27,693 nucleotides of DNA from a virus. The stretch spans positions 1 to 27,693 of IMG/VR virus record IMGVR_UViG_3300046000_004843; one strand, written 5' to 3'. Each line of letters starts with the position of its first letter. The stretch's first letter is position 1. Below are positions 21,629-27,693 of this stretch, piece after piece. The translations under genes and the position numbers were made by a program. Below the pieces are notes generated by a model. It had not been told where the DNA came from, made no database searches, and worked only from the letters and a program-made list of their open reading frames with translations.

Positions 21629-21970
21629 TTAAGTTAAGTACGTAATGTTGGCCTCTACGGTAACGTCCCCGTAAAGTAGTTTGTATTGTAAGTCAGCGGC
21701 ATCGAACCAGAAAAAGTCCCACTTGTAACGCTTGTTTACGTCCAATGCGAGTGTCTGTGTATCCGTTAAAACGAACTTTAGAGTGCCATCACCCAAAGAA
21801 GTGATGGTGAAAGCCACAGCTAGAGGCTTGCGGTCAGCTTCACGAATCTCTGCTTTGCCAAAAGGAGAAGTTCCCAATGCGGCAGGATCATTAAACGAAT
21901 CCAAAATACGCAGAGTGAAGTTATAGTCTTCACCTCTTGGGATTATAAGATCGTGTTTGGCGGCAGACAT
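21629..21970 (-). CDS. Ig-like/beta-sandwich virion protein (paralogue B)
   Basis: A 113-residue protein starting MSAAKHDLIIPRGEDYNFTL. It shares motif order with the protein at 17997-18359 (AEIREA, LTDTQTLAL, YKWDFFW, GDVTVEANIT), so the pair arose by duplication. Here it sits directly upstream of a collagen-like fibre gene, as paralogue A sits beside the large fibre gene, which suggests that each one anchors or caps its neighbouring fibre. No signal peptide or enzymatic residue is visible. Confidence 0.6.
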   Translation of the reverse strand: MSAAKHDLIIPRGEDYNFTLRILDSFNDPAALGTSPFGKAEIREADRKPLAVAFTITSLGDGTLKFVLTDTQTLALDVNKRYKWDFFWFDAADLQYKLLYGDVTVEANITYLT

Positions 21971-22015
21971 TACGCCGGATAATGTATTCCGTTACAAACA
22001 AAATGTCAACTAAGA

Positions 22016-22582
22016 TTATTGCCCCACAAGCCAATTGGTAACCCCAGCAGCATAAACAACAGCTAGTTCCTCCATACGCGCAGAGAAAAAAGCGGTATCT
22101 TTTGCATTGCTTCCGAAGAAAGGCTCGCAGATCAGCGCGGGGCAGTGGCTCTTTCGCAAAAATAAACCACCACGGTCTGGCACGCCGATGGATTTAAGCC
22201 CCCGATTCCGTTGTTCAGGAAACGCTTTAGTGAATTCCCGAAGCATTTTTTGCCCCAAGGTTACCCCTTTAGGGCTACAGGACCAGTGTAAGAACTCGTA
22301 GCCAGTAGCCAACGGGCCTGCTGCATTGAAGTGTAGCTCCAAGGCTACATCGACTTTTAGCTCTTTCAATCGTCGAGCGAGCCATAACATTGCGGAGCTA
22401 TAACTCGATCCTTCGTAGTGGTCGATCAAGACTGCTGAGTGGCCCGCCTCTTCGATTAGCTCACAAACACGTTTAGCGAGCGGTTGGTTGAACGCCCATT
22501 CAGAAACGCCCTCCGTGTTGACCGCACCTCTATCTCCGGCACGGCTGTGTCCGACGCAAATAGCTACTAGTTTTTTCGTCAT
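22016..22582 (-). CDS. N-acetylmuramoyl-L-alanine amidase (Amidase_3) endolysin
   Basis: A 188-residue zinc amidase that cleaves the bond between MurNAc and the peptide stem. The Amidase_3 features are present: AICVGHSRAGDRGAVNTEG (zinc ligands His12 and Glu24), LELHFNAAG (His84) and LICEPFFGSN (catalytic Glu153). It consists of the catalytic domain only, without signal peptide or wall-binding domain, so it needs a holin to reach the wall. It is complete for the single-domain type. The start ATG follows GGTTTTTAA. It is likely the main endolysin, with the holin-like protein about 1 kb downstream. Confidence 0.9.
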   Translation of the reverse strand: MTKKLVAICVGHSRAGDRGAVNTEGVSEWAFNQPLAKRVCELIEEAGHSAVLIDHYEGSSYSSAMLWLARRLKELKVDVALELHFNAAGPLATGYEFLHWSCSPKGVTLGQKMLREFTKAFPEQRNRGLKSIGVPDRGGLFLRKSHCPALICEPFFGSNAKDTAFFSARMEELAVVYAAGVTNWLVGQ

Positions 22583-22622
22583 TTAAAAACCAGTCACTGC
22601 GTTGAAGCTACGTTCAAACATC

Positions 22623-22886
22623 CTACATTCTCGGCTTCTTCATTGCCATCTCGACCGCAGACGCAAAGGAGTTCGGTCCTTCAGACATTTCCTCTTCGGG
22701 CATTTCCTCTTCGGGCATTTCCTCTTCGGGCATTTCCTCTTCGGGGGCCTCGATATCAGGGAAAGCAATACCACCGACAGCAAGAGGGTAAAGCTGCCCA
22801 CCGTCAACGGTGTAGGTAGTTACAAGATCAAAGGTTTCGCCTTCAGGGATCTCAAGTCCTTCGGGAATAGGTAGGTAAGCGGGCAT
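22623..22886 (-). CDS. Small acidic protein with EEEMP repeats
   Basis: An 87-residue protein. The N-terminal half is beta-like (FDLVTTYTVDGGQLYPLAVG). Residues about 48-67 are four copies of the pentapeptide EEEMP, followed by a short basic end (MKKPRM). The acidic repeats come from a perfect 15-bp tandem repeat. No family is recognised. It lies between the disordered protein gene and the endolysin. Confidence 0.5.
   Translation of the reverse strand: MPAYLPIPEGLEIPEGETFDLVTTYTVDGGQLYPLAVGGIAFPDIEAPEEEMPEEEMPEEEMPEEEMSEGPNSFASAVEMAMKKPRM
22686..22745 (-). repeat. Four perfect 15-bp tandem repeats
   Basis: CATTTCCTCTTCGGG on the + strand is repeated four times head to tail, in frame and encoding EEEMP pentapeptides on the - strand. 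It should be prone to slippage that changes the repeat number without shifting the frame. Confidence 0.95.
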
Positions 22887-22888
22887 AA

Positions 22889-23662
22889 TTATTTACGGCT
22901 CTTTTGATTTTTATAAATCTGCATAGCAAACTGATTGGGGGTCAGAGAAGCGGCTTTTGGATCACCCATAAGGGATAAAATATCCTTCATTTTGGCCTGA
23001 TCCATTTTTGATTTGGGGTCAAATCCGCCCTTACCGTGGGTGCGTGTAAACAAAGCCTTTGCAGCCTCCATGTCTACAGCGGGTGCGGGAACAGCCGCAC
23101 GATCAGCATCTCTCTGCTTAATAGCACTGTCGATATCCTGTTCAAATAGTGCCAAATCAAGAGCATAATAGTCATCCAACGGCTTGTTGGGATCGATGGG
23201 GATTTTTTTAAGTGCCAATGGTCGATCATTATCAACGCCCAACTTAGGCGAAGGCAGACCAGTAATGGGACTACGACTAACATCAATAGGGCCTTTTGGG
23301 TTCAGACCCTTACCTACATCTTCTTCAAGTAAACGCATTGGCGTGGGGGTTACCATTCTCCGATTCACAGCATCCGTAAAGCTTTCTTTTGGGGCAGGAG
23401 CCGCTGCACGATCAGTGTCTCTCTGCTTAATGAGACCGTCGATATCCTGTTCAAATAGTGCCACTTCACGATCAGTACGGTCATTATCTACTGAGGGTGC
23501 AGCCTTCTTAGGAGCACCTGTTTTGTTGTAGGGGACATTAGGCTTCTTATCAAGACGAGCCATTAGCTCTTCCCTTTTGTCTTTCTTAGGCGTCAGACCA
23601 AAACCCTCAGGCTTTAGACCAATAAAAGACAACAGCTTTTCTGTATCTCTTTTAGAAGGCAT
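22889..23662 (-). CDS. Low-complexity, disordered phage protein with an internal duplication
   Basis: A 257-residue protein starting MPSKRDTEKLLSFIGLKPEG; an ATG at 23671 would add MIL. It is rich in Lys, Asp, Pro and Arg with little predicted structure. A segment with VDNDR, LALFEQDIDSAIKQRDADRA and APAP occurs twice (about residues 57-91 and 142-196), also visible as duplicated DNA at 23100-23161 and 23409-23470. The C-terminus (MKDILSLMGDPKAASLTPNQ) is helical. It could be a tail assembly or ejected protein; no family is recognised. It begins directly after a - strand terminator. Confidence 0.5.
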   Translation of the reverse strand: MPSKRDTEKLLSFIGLKPEGFGLTPKKDKREELMARLDKKPNVPYNKTGAPKKAAPSVDNDRTDREVALFEQDIDGLIKQRDTDRAAAPAPKESFTDAVNRRMVTPTPMRLLEEDVGKGLNPKGPIDVSRSPITGLPSPKLGVDNDRPLALKKIPIDPNKPLDDYYALDLALFEQDIDSAIKQRDADRAAVPAPAVDMEAAKALFTRTHGKGGFDPKSKMDQAKMKDILSLMGDPKAASLTPNQFAMQIYKNQKSRK

Positions 23663-23686
23663 TAATATCATAATTAATCAGGTAAG

Positions 23687-23766
23687 AAAAAAGGGTTCCC
23701 GCATCCTGTTTCAAGATGCCCACTGTAAAGATACATGAGGCAAGAGTCGAGAAACAGGATGCGGGA
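23687..23766 (-). terminator. Intrinsic terminator after the small capsid-associated gene
   Basis: A perfect 16-bp inverted repeat (23697-23712 with 23751-23766; CCCGCATCCTGTTTC core) with a 38-base loop lies just after the stop at 23774. On the - strand it is followed, after four bases, by six T residues (23692-23687). It should stop or attenuate transcription between the capsid genes and the downstream lysis and tail genes. The large loop is unusual. Confidence 0.7.
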
Positions 23767-23773
23767 TTAGGGT

Positions 23774-24205
23774 TTAGTGGGTGCGATACCAGTTGGTGCC
23801 ATCGCTAAGATAGCGTGCGGTAGTGGCGATCGCGATAACACTCGTGGCAGATGCAGAAGCAGACGCGGAGGTGTAGATGTTCGTAGACGGGCTAGTGACG
23901 GTCACAGCACCAGACGACGTATTGGCGTTCTGGATGATGAGGTCACGAATAACGCCAGAAGCGGCAGGAATGGTTGCAGCAGTTGCAGCGGTTCGACCTG
24001 AGAAGATAACAAGTCGGGTAGCAACTACAGCGGCATCGCCAGCAGCAAGAACAACATCAGTAGCACTGAGGCCATTGATCTGGTTCAAAGAAACCTTACG
24101 CACTTTGGACGAGCCAGTAGCCGTCAAGTCGTAGATTGGGAACAAGTCATCGCCTGTTGGAGCAGCAATTTGAGCGAGAGTTGGGAGATCGTCAAGGGTA
24201 GGCAT
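23774..24205 (-). CDS. Head fibre or decoration-like protein
   Basis: A 143-residue protein. The N-terminus (DLPTLAQIAAPTGDDLFPIY, then KVRKVSLNQI) is of the type found at the attachment ends of phage fibre proteins. The rest is Ala/Ser/Thr/Val-rich and beta-like, ending RYLSDGTNWYRTH, a motif style common at the C-terminal ends of virion fibres. It follows the major capsid gene immediately and is flanked by two hairpins, so a capsid-associated decoration or head fibre made in high amount is likely. The family is not named. Confidence 0.55.
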   Translation of the reverse strand: MPTLDDLPTLAQIAAPTGDDLFPIYDLTATGSSKVRKVSLNQINGLSATDVVLAAGDAAVVATRLVIFSGRTAATAATIPAASGVIRDLIIQNANTSSGAVTVTSPSTNIYTSASASASATSVIAIATTARYLSDGTNWYRTH

Positions 24206-24226
24206 CGTTTTAGTAAGTTAAAGAGG

Positions 24227-24270
24227 TAAACCCAAGGGGTATCTTTTTTAAGGATACCCCTTGGGCTTTA
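24227..24270 (-). terminator. Strong hairpin between capsid gene and next gene (terminator or mRNA stabiliser)
   Basis: CCCAAGGGGTATC (24231-24243) pairs perfectly with GATACCCCTTGGG (24253-24265), a 13-bp stem with a nine-base loop, five bases after the capsid stop codon. Flanking AAA/TTT lengthens it. On the - strand it is followed only by TTTACC, so termination would be partial at best. It may instead protect the 3' end of capsid mRNA. Confidence 0.6.
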
Positions 24271-24274
24271 GGGT

Positions 24275-25645
24275 TTAGGCAGCAGGAGTGGTGCTGTCGC
24301 GCTTGAAGAGAATCACGTAACCGAATTCGGTTTTGATCGGCTTCGTAGCGGAAGCAAGAACGCCACGGAAGAAACCAATCGTTCCATCGGGGTTAAGGTC
24401 AACCGAAGGAATATTCTTCCAGTTGAACTTACCGCGATAGTTGACGGGATCGAAGGTCAGGCCGTTCGAACCACTGATTGGCTCAGGGATCTGGCTTTCC
24501 ATGACATCCATGTGGAGGATGTAAGCAGCCTCATAAGCGGCGGTATCGTACGCAGCGTTCAAGGTGATAACTCCAGTGGACGATGACGAGTACGGTTGCA
24601 CACGGTCAAGGACACCATCAGAACCAGTATCGGCAGTTGCAAACCGTGGAGCAAGGTCGTCGATCATGTGGTAGAAACCACGGAAGGACTTCTCGATGCC
24701 CAACGGCGCGATCAGGTCACTGACCTTTGCATTGTTGTAACGAACGTCGTCGCGGAAACCAGCTTCGGTCTGCAGCGCGTAGGATGCTTCCGACGAGCAA
24801 ACAAGGGCGAAGACAGGACGGGCGTTTTCACGACCGTAAGCATTCGTACCTGCGCCAGCGCGGACCAACTTGAAGTAGATGCTGTCAAGAATCTTGTTGG
24901 AGACGTTAGCACTTGGGCGGCCTGCTGTTGATCCAGTAGTACTATTAGCGGTGGAGCTAGTATCAAGGTCGAGCGTCCACGAGTTGACACCTTCTTTAAC
25001 AGTTCCGTTAATGCCGACATCTGCGGTGTAGGAGCCAGTCGAGTGGCAGACAACAGTATTCTTACAAATACGGTCATACTCGTCACGATAACGCTCTTCC
25101 CACGAATACTTCGTAGCGTCGGTCATAGCGTCCATGATAGCACGAAGTTGTTCCGTACGATAAGCGGCGAAGCGAAGATCTTCGACGTTGATCTTCGGGG
25201 ACTCAACGGTAGCACGCTTCAGCGAGTACTGCTTGAGTTGACGAGAGAAACCGATAAAGGTTTTACCGTTGTTGTAGTTAGTACCAGCACCAATGTTGGT
25301 ATCTTGCGCTCCAGTAAGGATCTGGTCAACAGTACTTCCTGTACTGATCGAAGCAGCCTCGCTACCACCAATAGAAATCCAGTTAGCACCCAAAGTGGTA
25401 TTAGGACCAACCCCAGTACTTCCGTTAGAAGTAGGGAGAGCGCGGTCATAAATCAGCGTGCCGAGGGTGTAGCCCATTCCGTCAGGAAAGGCGGTTTGCT
25501 TGATAAGGTCCATCCACGGAGAGGTGTGGAGGGTACGGCGATAGATGTCTTGACCGATACGGTTAGCCTCTTGAGTGAGGATCGTATCAATCGCGGTATT
25601 GGAATCAGTTGGATCTGAGAAAGTTTGTCCAGCGTTTACAGCCAT
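24275..25645 (-). CDS. Major capsid protein
   Basis: A 456-residue protein with the look of an HK97-fold capsid protein of short-tailed phages. It has an N-terminal helical arm (TAIDTILTQEANRIGQDIYR), long beta-rich regions, a spine-like helix (AYRTEQLRAIMDAMTDATKY) and ARPVFALVCSSEASYALQTE, FRDDVRYNN and LHMDVMESQIPEPI in the C-terminal half. The strongest support is context: it lies directly downstream of a scaffolding protein and is flanked by structured untranslated regions expected for the most abundant virion protein. There is no proteolytic propeptide signature. The start ATG has no Shine-Dalgarno sequence (leader ...CCAACTACTCTT). Confidence 0.8.
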   Translation of the reverse strand: MAVNAGQTFSDPTDSNTAIDTILTQEANRIGQDIYRRTLHTSPWMDLIKQTAFPDGMGYTLGTLIYDRALPTSNGSTGVGPNTTLGANWISIGGSEAASISTGSTVDQILTGAQDTNIGAGTNYNNGKTFIGFSRQLKQYSLKRATVESPKINVEDLRFAAYRTEQLRAIMDAMTDATKYSWEERYRDEYDRICKNTVVCHSTGSYTADVGINGTVKEGVNSWTLDLDTSSTANSTTGSTAGRPSANVSNKILDSIYFKLVRAGAGTNAYGRENARPVFALVCSSEASYALQTEAGFRDDVRYNNAKVSDLIAPLGIEKSFRGFYHMIDDLAPRFATADTGSDGVLDRVQPYSSSSTGVITLNAAYDTAAYEAAYILHMDVMESQIPEPISGSNGLTFDPVNYRGKFNWKNIPSVDLNPDGTIGFFRGVLASATKPIKTEFGYVILFKRDSTTPAA

Positions 25646-25900
25646 AAGAGTAGTTGGTTAAGAAGTTAAAAGGGGTTGTTGAATTAGAAAGAATACACGG
25701 TTGTCGCAGAAGCAGGCGACAGGCGCATAGGCCCAAGCTTCAAGTTGTCCTTTAGATCTACCCAACTACTAGAACCAAATTCTCTCTTGCGAGACGGTAT
25801 GGAGCAAACCAATAGTGTTGTAAAGTTTCAGGTCGGGGGAAGCTTCGTATAAAACTGATTACTTGTCAACTCAAATTTTATACGAAGCTGTAACTTTTAT
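25646..25900. other. 255-base gap: leader region of the capsid gene
   Basis: There is no credible gene. It contains a perfect 14-bp inverted repeat (25841-25889, separate entry) and a small hairpin, GTCGC...GCGAC around 25697-25714. I see no convincing -35/-10 pair. A long, structured leader for the major capsid mRNA is the simplest reading. Confidence 0.5.
25841..25889. repeat. Perfect 14-bp inverted repeat upstream of the capsid gene
   Basis: AGCTTCGTATAAAA (25841-25854) and TTTTATACGAAGCT (25876-25889) are exact reverse complements separated by 21 bases. On the - strand the loop includes TTGACA. No T-run follows the stem on the - strand, so it is not a standard terminator. It could be an RNA stem-loop, an operator or a phage promoter element. 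It starts 12 bases downstream (on the - strand) of the scaffold gene stop. Confidence 0.75.
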
Positions 25901-27013
25901 TTAGCCACCGAACGCAGCGGAAACGGCATCGACAAAGGATTTGCCGTCAAGTGCTGAAGGCGCGGAGCCATTATTCAAAGACCCGCCCCCTGCTTTAGGT
26001 GCCGAACGGTCGTAGTCTGCGAGCCTTTCAGTCAGCGCATCGATCTCTTTCTGGAGATTCATGTATTGCCCAACCATCTTAGGGAGCAGTTTCGCGGCCA
26101 TTGCTTGGTACGTGCTGTTCACATGATCGAGGGTAGCGGGATCGATCTGTGCCGCTTCTTTCGCAAGCTGGTTCAAATCCACGCCATCGACGCCGCTGAG
26201 GAACGCTACTTTGCTGCGTAGTTTGTCGGCAACCGCATTAGCGGCTTCCTGACGCTGCTGGACGCGCTGCACTAGTTCCGCATTGTGGTGTTCCTGATCA
26301 AGGGCTTGGGCCTCTTGTAGGGCTTCCTGTGCGTTCTCTTGTAGCACACGGCGTTGTTCAAGGATTGGTTTTACTTCCTCGATGATCTTGTAGATACGGA
26401 ATTTATCACGGTCGCTTGCGGCAGCAAGAAGTTCGGCAAGTTGTTCTTCTTGGGCTGTCTCATCGCTCATGGCGATAATGTCAAGCAGCCCGTTGCCATC
26501 TACTTGATACTTCTCTGCAATGGCATCAGCTTCGCTTACAAGATTGAGTAGCGGCTGTTCAACAAGGTTTTTGTATGCCTGACTCTGTTCCAGATTCGAA
26601 ACAATCATCTGCTGCTCGTATTGAGCAACACGATCCTGTAGGTTGGCGTATTCAGGATTATTGGCAACGGCTTCAAGTTCCTGCAAACGGCTGGCTTTAT
26701 GGGCCGTATCCTGCTCAAGCTCGTCCGCACGGGTCTTGTAGGTCTTCAACTCCGCTTTGAGCTCCTTGAATCGCCGTGCTGCTTGTGGGGTCCAGTCCTT
26801 TGCGTTGTCCTCAAAGTCAAGATCGGACAGTGGATCGTTGGACTTAGGGGTTTTCGATGGGGCTTCCGCTTGTGCCGCAGGAGCGGGACTCTCGGCTTGC
26901 GGGTTATCAATCGAATCGAAAAACGAATCGAGGGATTCAACAAATCCACCGTTATCGGGTGGTGCGGACTCCATTGCTGGAGCTTCAACTGGTGCTGCTT
27001 CTAGTGCGCTCAT
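25901..27013 (-). CDS. Scaffolding protein
   Basis: A 370-residue, highly helical, acidic protein. The N-terminal about 70 residues are Ala/Pro/Glu-rich and disordered. A coiled-coil core follows (RRFKELKAELKTYKTRADEL; EILEQ/REVLQENAQEAL-type helices). The C-terminal Gly/Ser linker (KAGGGSLNNGS) ends in a short helix, ALDGKSFVDAVSAAFGG, the usual capsid-binding tail of scaffolds. Placement immediately upstream of the major capsid gene is typical. It should guide procapsid assembly and then leave. The start ATG has leader ACCATAAATT without a Shine-Dalgarno sequence. Confidence 0.8.
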   Translation of the reverse strand: MSALEAAPVEAPAMESAPPDNGGFVESLDSFFDSIDNPQAESPAPAAQAEAPSKTPKSNDPLSDLDFEDNAKDWTPQAARRFKELKAELKTYKTRADELEQDTAHKASRLQELEAVANNPEYANLQDRVAQYEQQMIVSNLEQSQAYKNLVEQPLLNLVSEADAIAEKYQVDGNGLLDIIAMSDETAQEEQLAELLAAASDRDKFRIYKIIEEVKPILEQRRVLQENAQEALQEAQALDQEHHNAELVQRVQQRQEAANAVADKLRSKVAFLSGVDGVDLNQLAKEAAQIDPATLDHVNSTYQAMAAKLLPKMVGQYMNLQKEIDALTERLADYDRSAPKAGGGSLNNGSAPSALDGKSFVDAVSAAFGG

Positions 27014-27029
27014 AATTTATGGTAGAGGA

Positions 27030-27320
27030 TTATTCAATGTGGGACCATTCTTCCGGCACACTGTTTCGTGATGTCGGAGATTTAGTAAGTTTCTGTAGAT
27101 CTCGGTAAAAATCAGTATACCCGCCTAGCCAACAGATGCGTTCGTTGTTGCCGGAGCTACCGACAATACTTGAGTAAGTCGGTTGTGCTGCATTCGTTAG
27201 GGTAGCACATGCAAGTTGCAGGATAGGGTCGTCGAGAATCTCTCGGAGTCGAGTAATTGCAACAATATCATTAAACCAATGCTCTAGTGGCTTCGGCACA
27301 GTAGCTTTACGTGGAAACAT
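27030..27320 (-). CDS. Small hypothetical protein between portal-side gene and scaffold
   Basis: A 96-residue protein from the ATG at 27320 (MFPRKATVPKPLEHWFNDIV). A helical N-terminal half (AITRLREILDDPILQLACAT) leads to a Ser/Gly/Asn-rich second half with aromatics (ICWLGGYTDFYRDL). No known motif is visible. A TTG at 27332 in frame would overlap a palindrome and is less likely. A possible promoter with an operator-like dyad lies just upstream (27327-27355). The position suggests a small morphogenesis protein. Confidence 0.5.
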   Translation of the reverse strand: MFPRKATVPKPLEHWFNDIVAITRLREILDDPILQLACATLTNAAQPTYSSIVGSSGNNERICWLGGYTDFYRDLQKLTKSPTSRNSVPEEWSHIE

Positions 27321-27326
27321 GTGGGG

Positions 27327-27355
27327 ATACAACCGTAATGCTTACGGTTTGTCAA
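27327..27355 (-). promoter_or_regulatory. Possible promoter with operator-like dyad
   Basis: On the - strand a perfect -35 TTGACA (27355-27350), a 17-base spacer and a weak -10 TTGTAT (27332-27327) precede an ATG by six bases, which would make a nearly leaderless transcript. The dyad AACCGTAA-TGC-TTACGGTT (27331-27349) fills the spacer, as an operator would. The -10 matches consensus at only three positions, so this is a tentative call. Confidence 0.35.
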
Positions 27356-27378
27356 ATGATTTATTAAGGTTTTCAGAC

Positions 27379-27693
27379 TTACTTGGGTAGCCCCGCCGCG
27401 TATTGTCTATACAAGCGGCTCATTTGGTTTTTCGTTACGCCGATTTTAGCTGCCCCAGACATTAAACTTGTAGCTGTTTCGGGGGAACTGCTCGGAGTCT
27501 GAGCGAATTCTTTAAGTTGGTACGCAAGTTCTTTTCGCTTATTCGGTTCGGCTGGACTTGCAGGGGCAGTCGGTGGCGGGGGCGACAGAGGCGGTGGCGT
27601 TACCAACGGCGGTGGGGCCTCTGGCGACAGCGGCTCTGGCGTGCCCATTGGTGGCACAAAATTAAAATCCACTGTTGCAGCATCGGCGGCTTC
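27379..27693 (-). CDS. Proline-rich protein, 5' end outside window (possible portal C-terminus)
   Basis: The frame is open to the window edge (EAADAATVDF...), so the true start lies beyond 27693; a GTG at 27672 is not needed. The visible 104 residues contain a long Pro/Ser/Ala-rich disordered segment (PPPLVTPPPLSPPPPTAPAS) and a short helical end (IGVTKNQMSRLYRQYAAGL). Its place upstream of a small gene, scaffold and capsid fits the C-terminal tail of a portal protein in the standard head-gene order. This is inference from context only. Confidence 0.4.
   Translation of the reverse strand, partial: EAADAATVDFNFVPPMGTPEPLSPEAPPPLVTPPPLSPPPPTAPASPAEPNKRKELAYQLKEFAQTPSSSPETATSLMSGAAKIGVTKNQMSRLYRQYAAGLPK

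Noticed and set aside
25043-25618. 191-codon + strand frame opposite the capsid gene
   Set aside because: It is a shadow of the capsid gene, with no motif and no initiation context.
25841-25889. A loxP or telomere-resolution site
   Set aside because: The arms share nine bases with lox arms, but the spacing is wrong and no recombinase or protelomerase gene is in the window.

Overview
The window is a contiguous piece of a tailed double-stranded DNA bacteriophage. It has densely packed genes, a replication module on one strand, and capsid, tail and lysis genes on the other. No host genes, tRNAs, rRNAs, CRISPR arrays or insertion sequences are visible. None of the starts I inspected has a strong Shine-Dalgarno sequence at normal spacing. 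Leaders are A/T-rich (often ...AACC-ATG on the + strand), and many genes are chained by ATGA or TAATG stop-start overlaps. This suggests a host that initiates translation largely without Shine-Dalgarno pairing (Bacteroidota are the best-known example), but the host cannot be fixed from the sequence alone.

+ strand, 1-10624 (early and replication genes). A cluster of small genes comes first: a phage ABA-sandwich protein, a protein with four 23-residue MORN-like repeats, a coiled coil, a Cys4 zinc ribbon and micro-ORFs. It is followed by an SF2 (SNF2-like) helicase, a Cas4/AddB-like PD-(D/E)XK exonuclease with four cysteines placed as for an Fe-S cluster, a candidate ssDNA-binding protein, a small coiled coil, a strong intrinsic terminator, a P-loop protein, a family A DNA polymerase and a primase-helicase fusion.

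The standout is the polymerase gene. It carries an intein (7266-8237) at the conserved block just before the polymerase motif C. Between the N- and C-terminal splicing blocks, where an in-frame homing endonuclease would normally sit, the intein frame gives sequence with no recognisable domain. The +1 frame of the same DNA encodes a complete HNH homing endonuclease (7522-8196). The endonuclease is therefore nested out of frame inside the intein, and its last codons double-code the intein's C-terminal splicing block F.

- strand, 27693-10621 (late genes, read right to left). A truncated proline-rich protein (possibly the portal C-terminus) and a small protein come first, then scaffolding protein, major capsid protein and a small fibre- or decoration-like protein, with hairpins after the last two. 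Next are two small disordered proteins, an amidase endolysin, an Ig-like protein, a collagen-like fibre, a holin-like protein and a lipoprotein. The tail and fibre region has a BspA-like leucine-rich-repeat protein, a sulfotransferase, a small protein, a second Ig-like paralogue, a repetitive tail fibre, two large structural proteins, a fucosyltransferase-like protein, a GH24 lysozyme, a connector-like protein and a PD-(D/E)XK nuclease. The two transcription units converge at 10621-10624, where the two genes overlap by four bases.

Together the + strand genes make a nearly self-contained replisome, and the - strand genes build, attach and release the virion. Sulfotransferase and fucosyltransferase-like enzymes among the tail genes suggest glycan modification of the virion or host surface.
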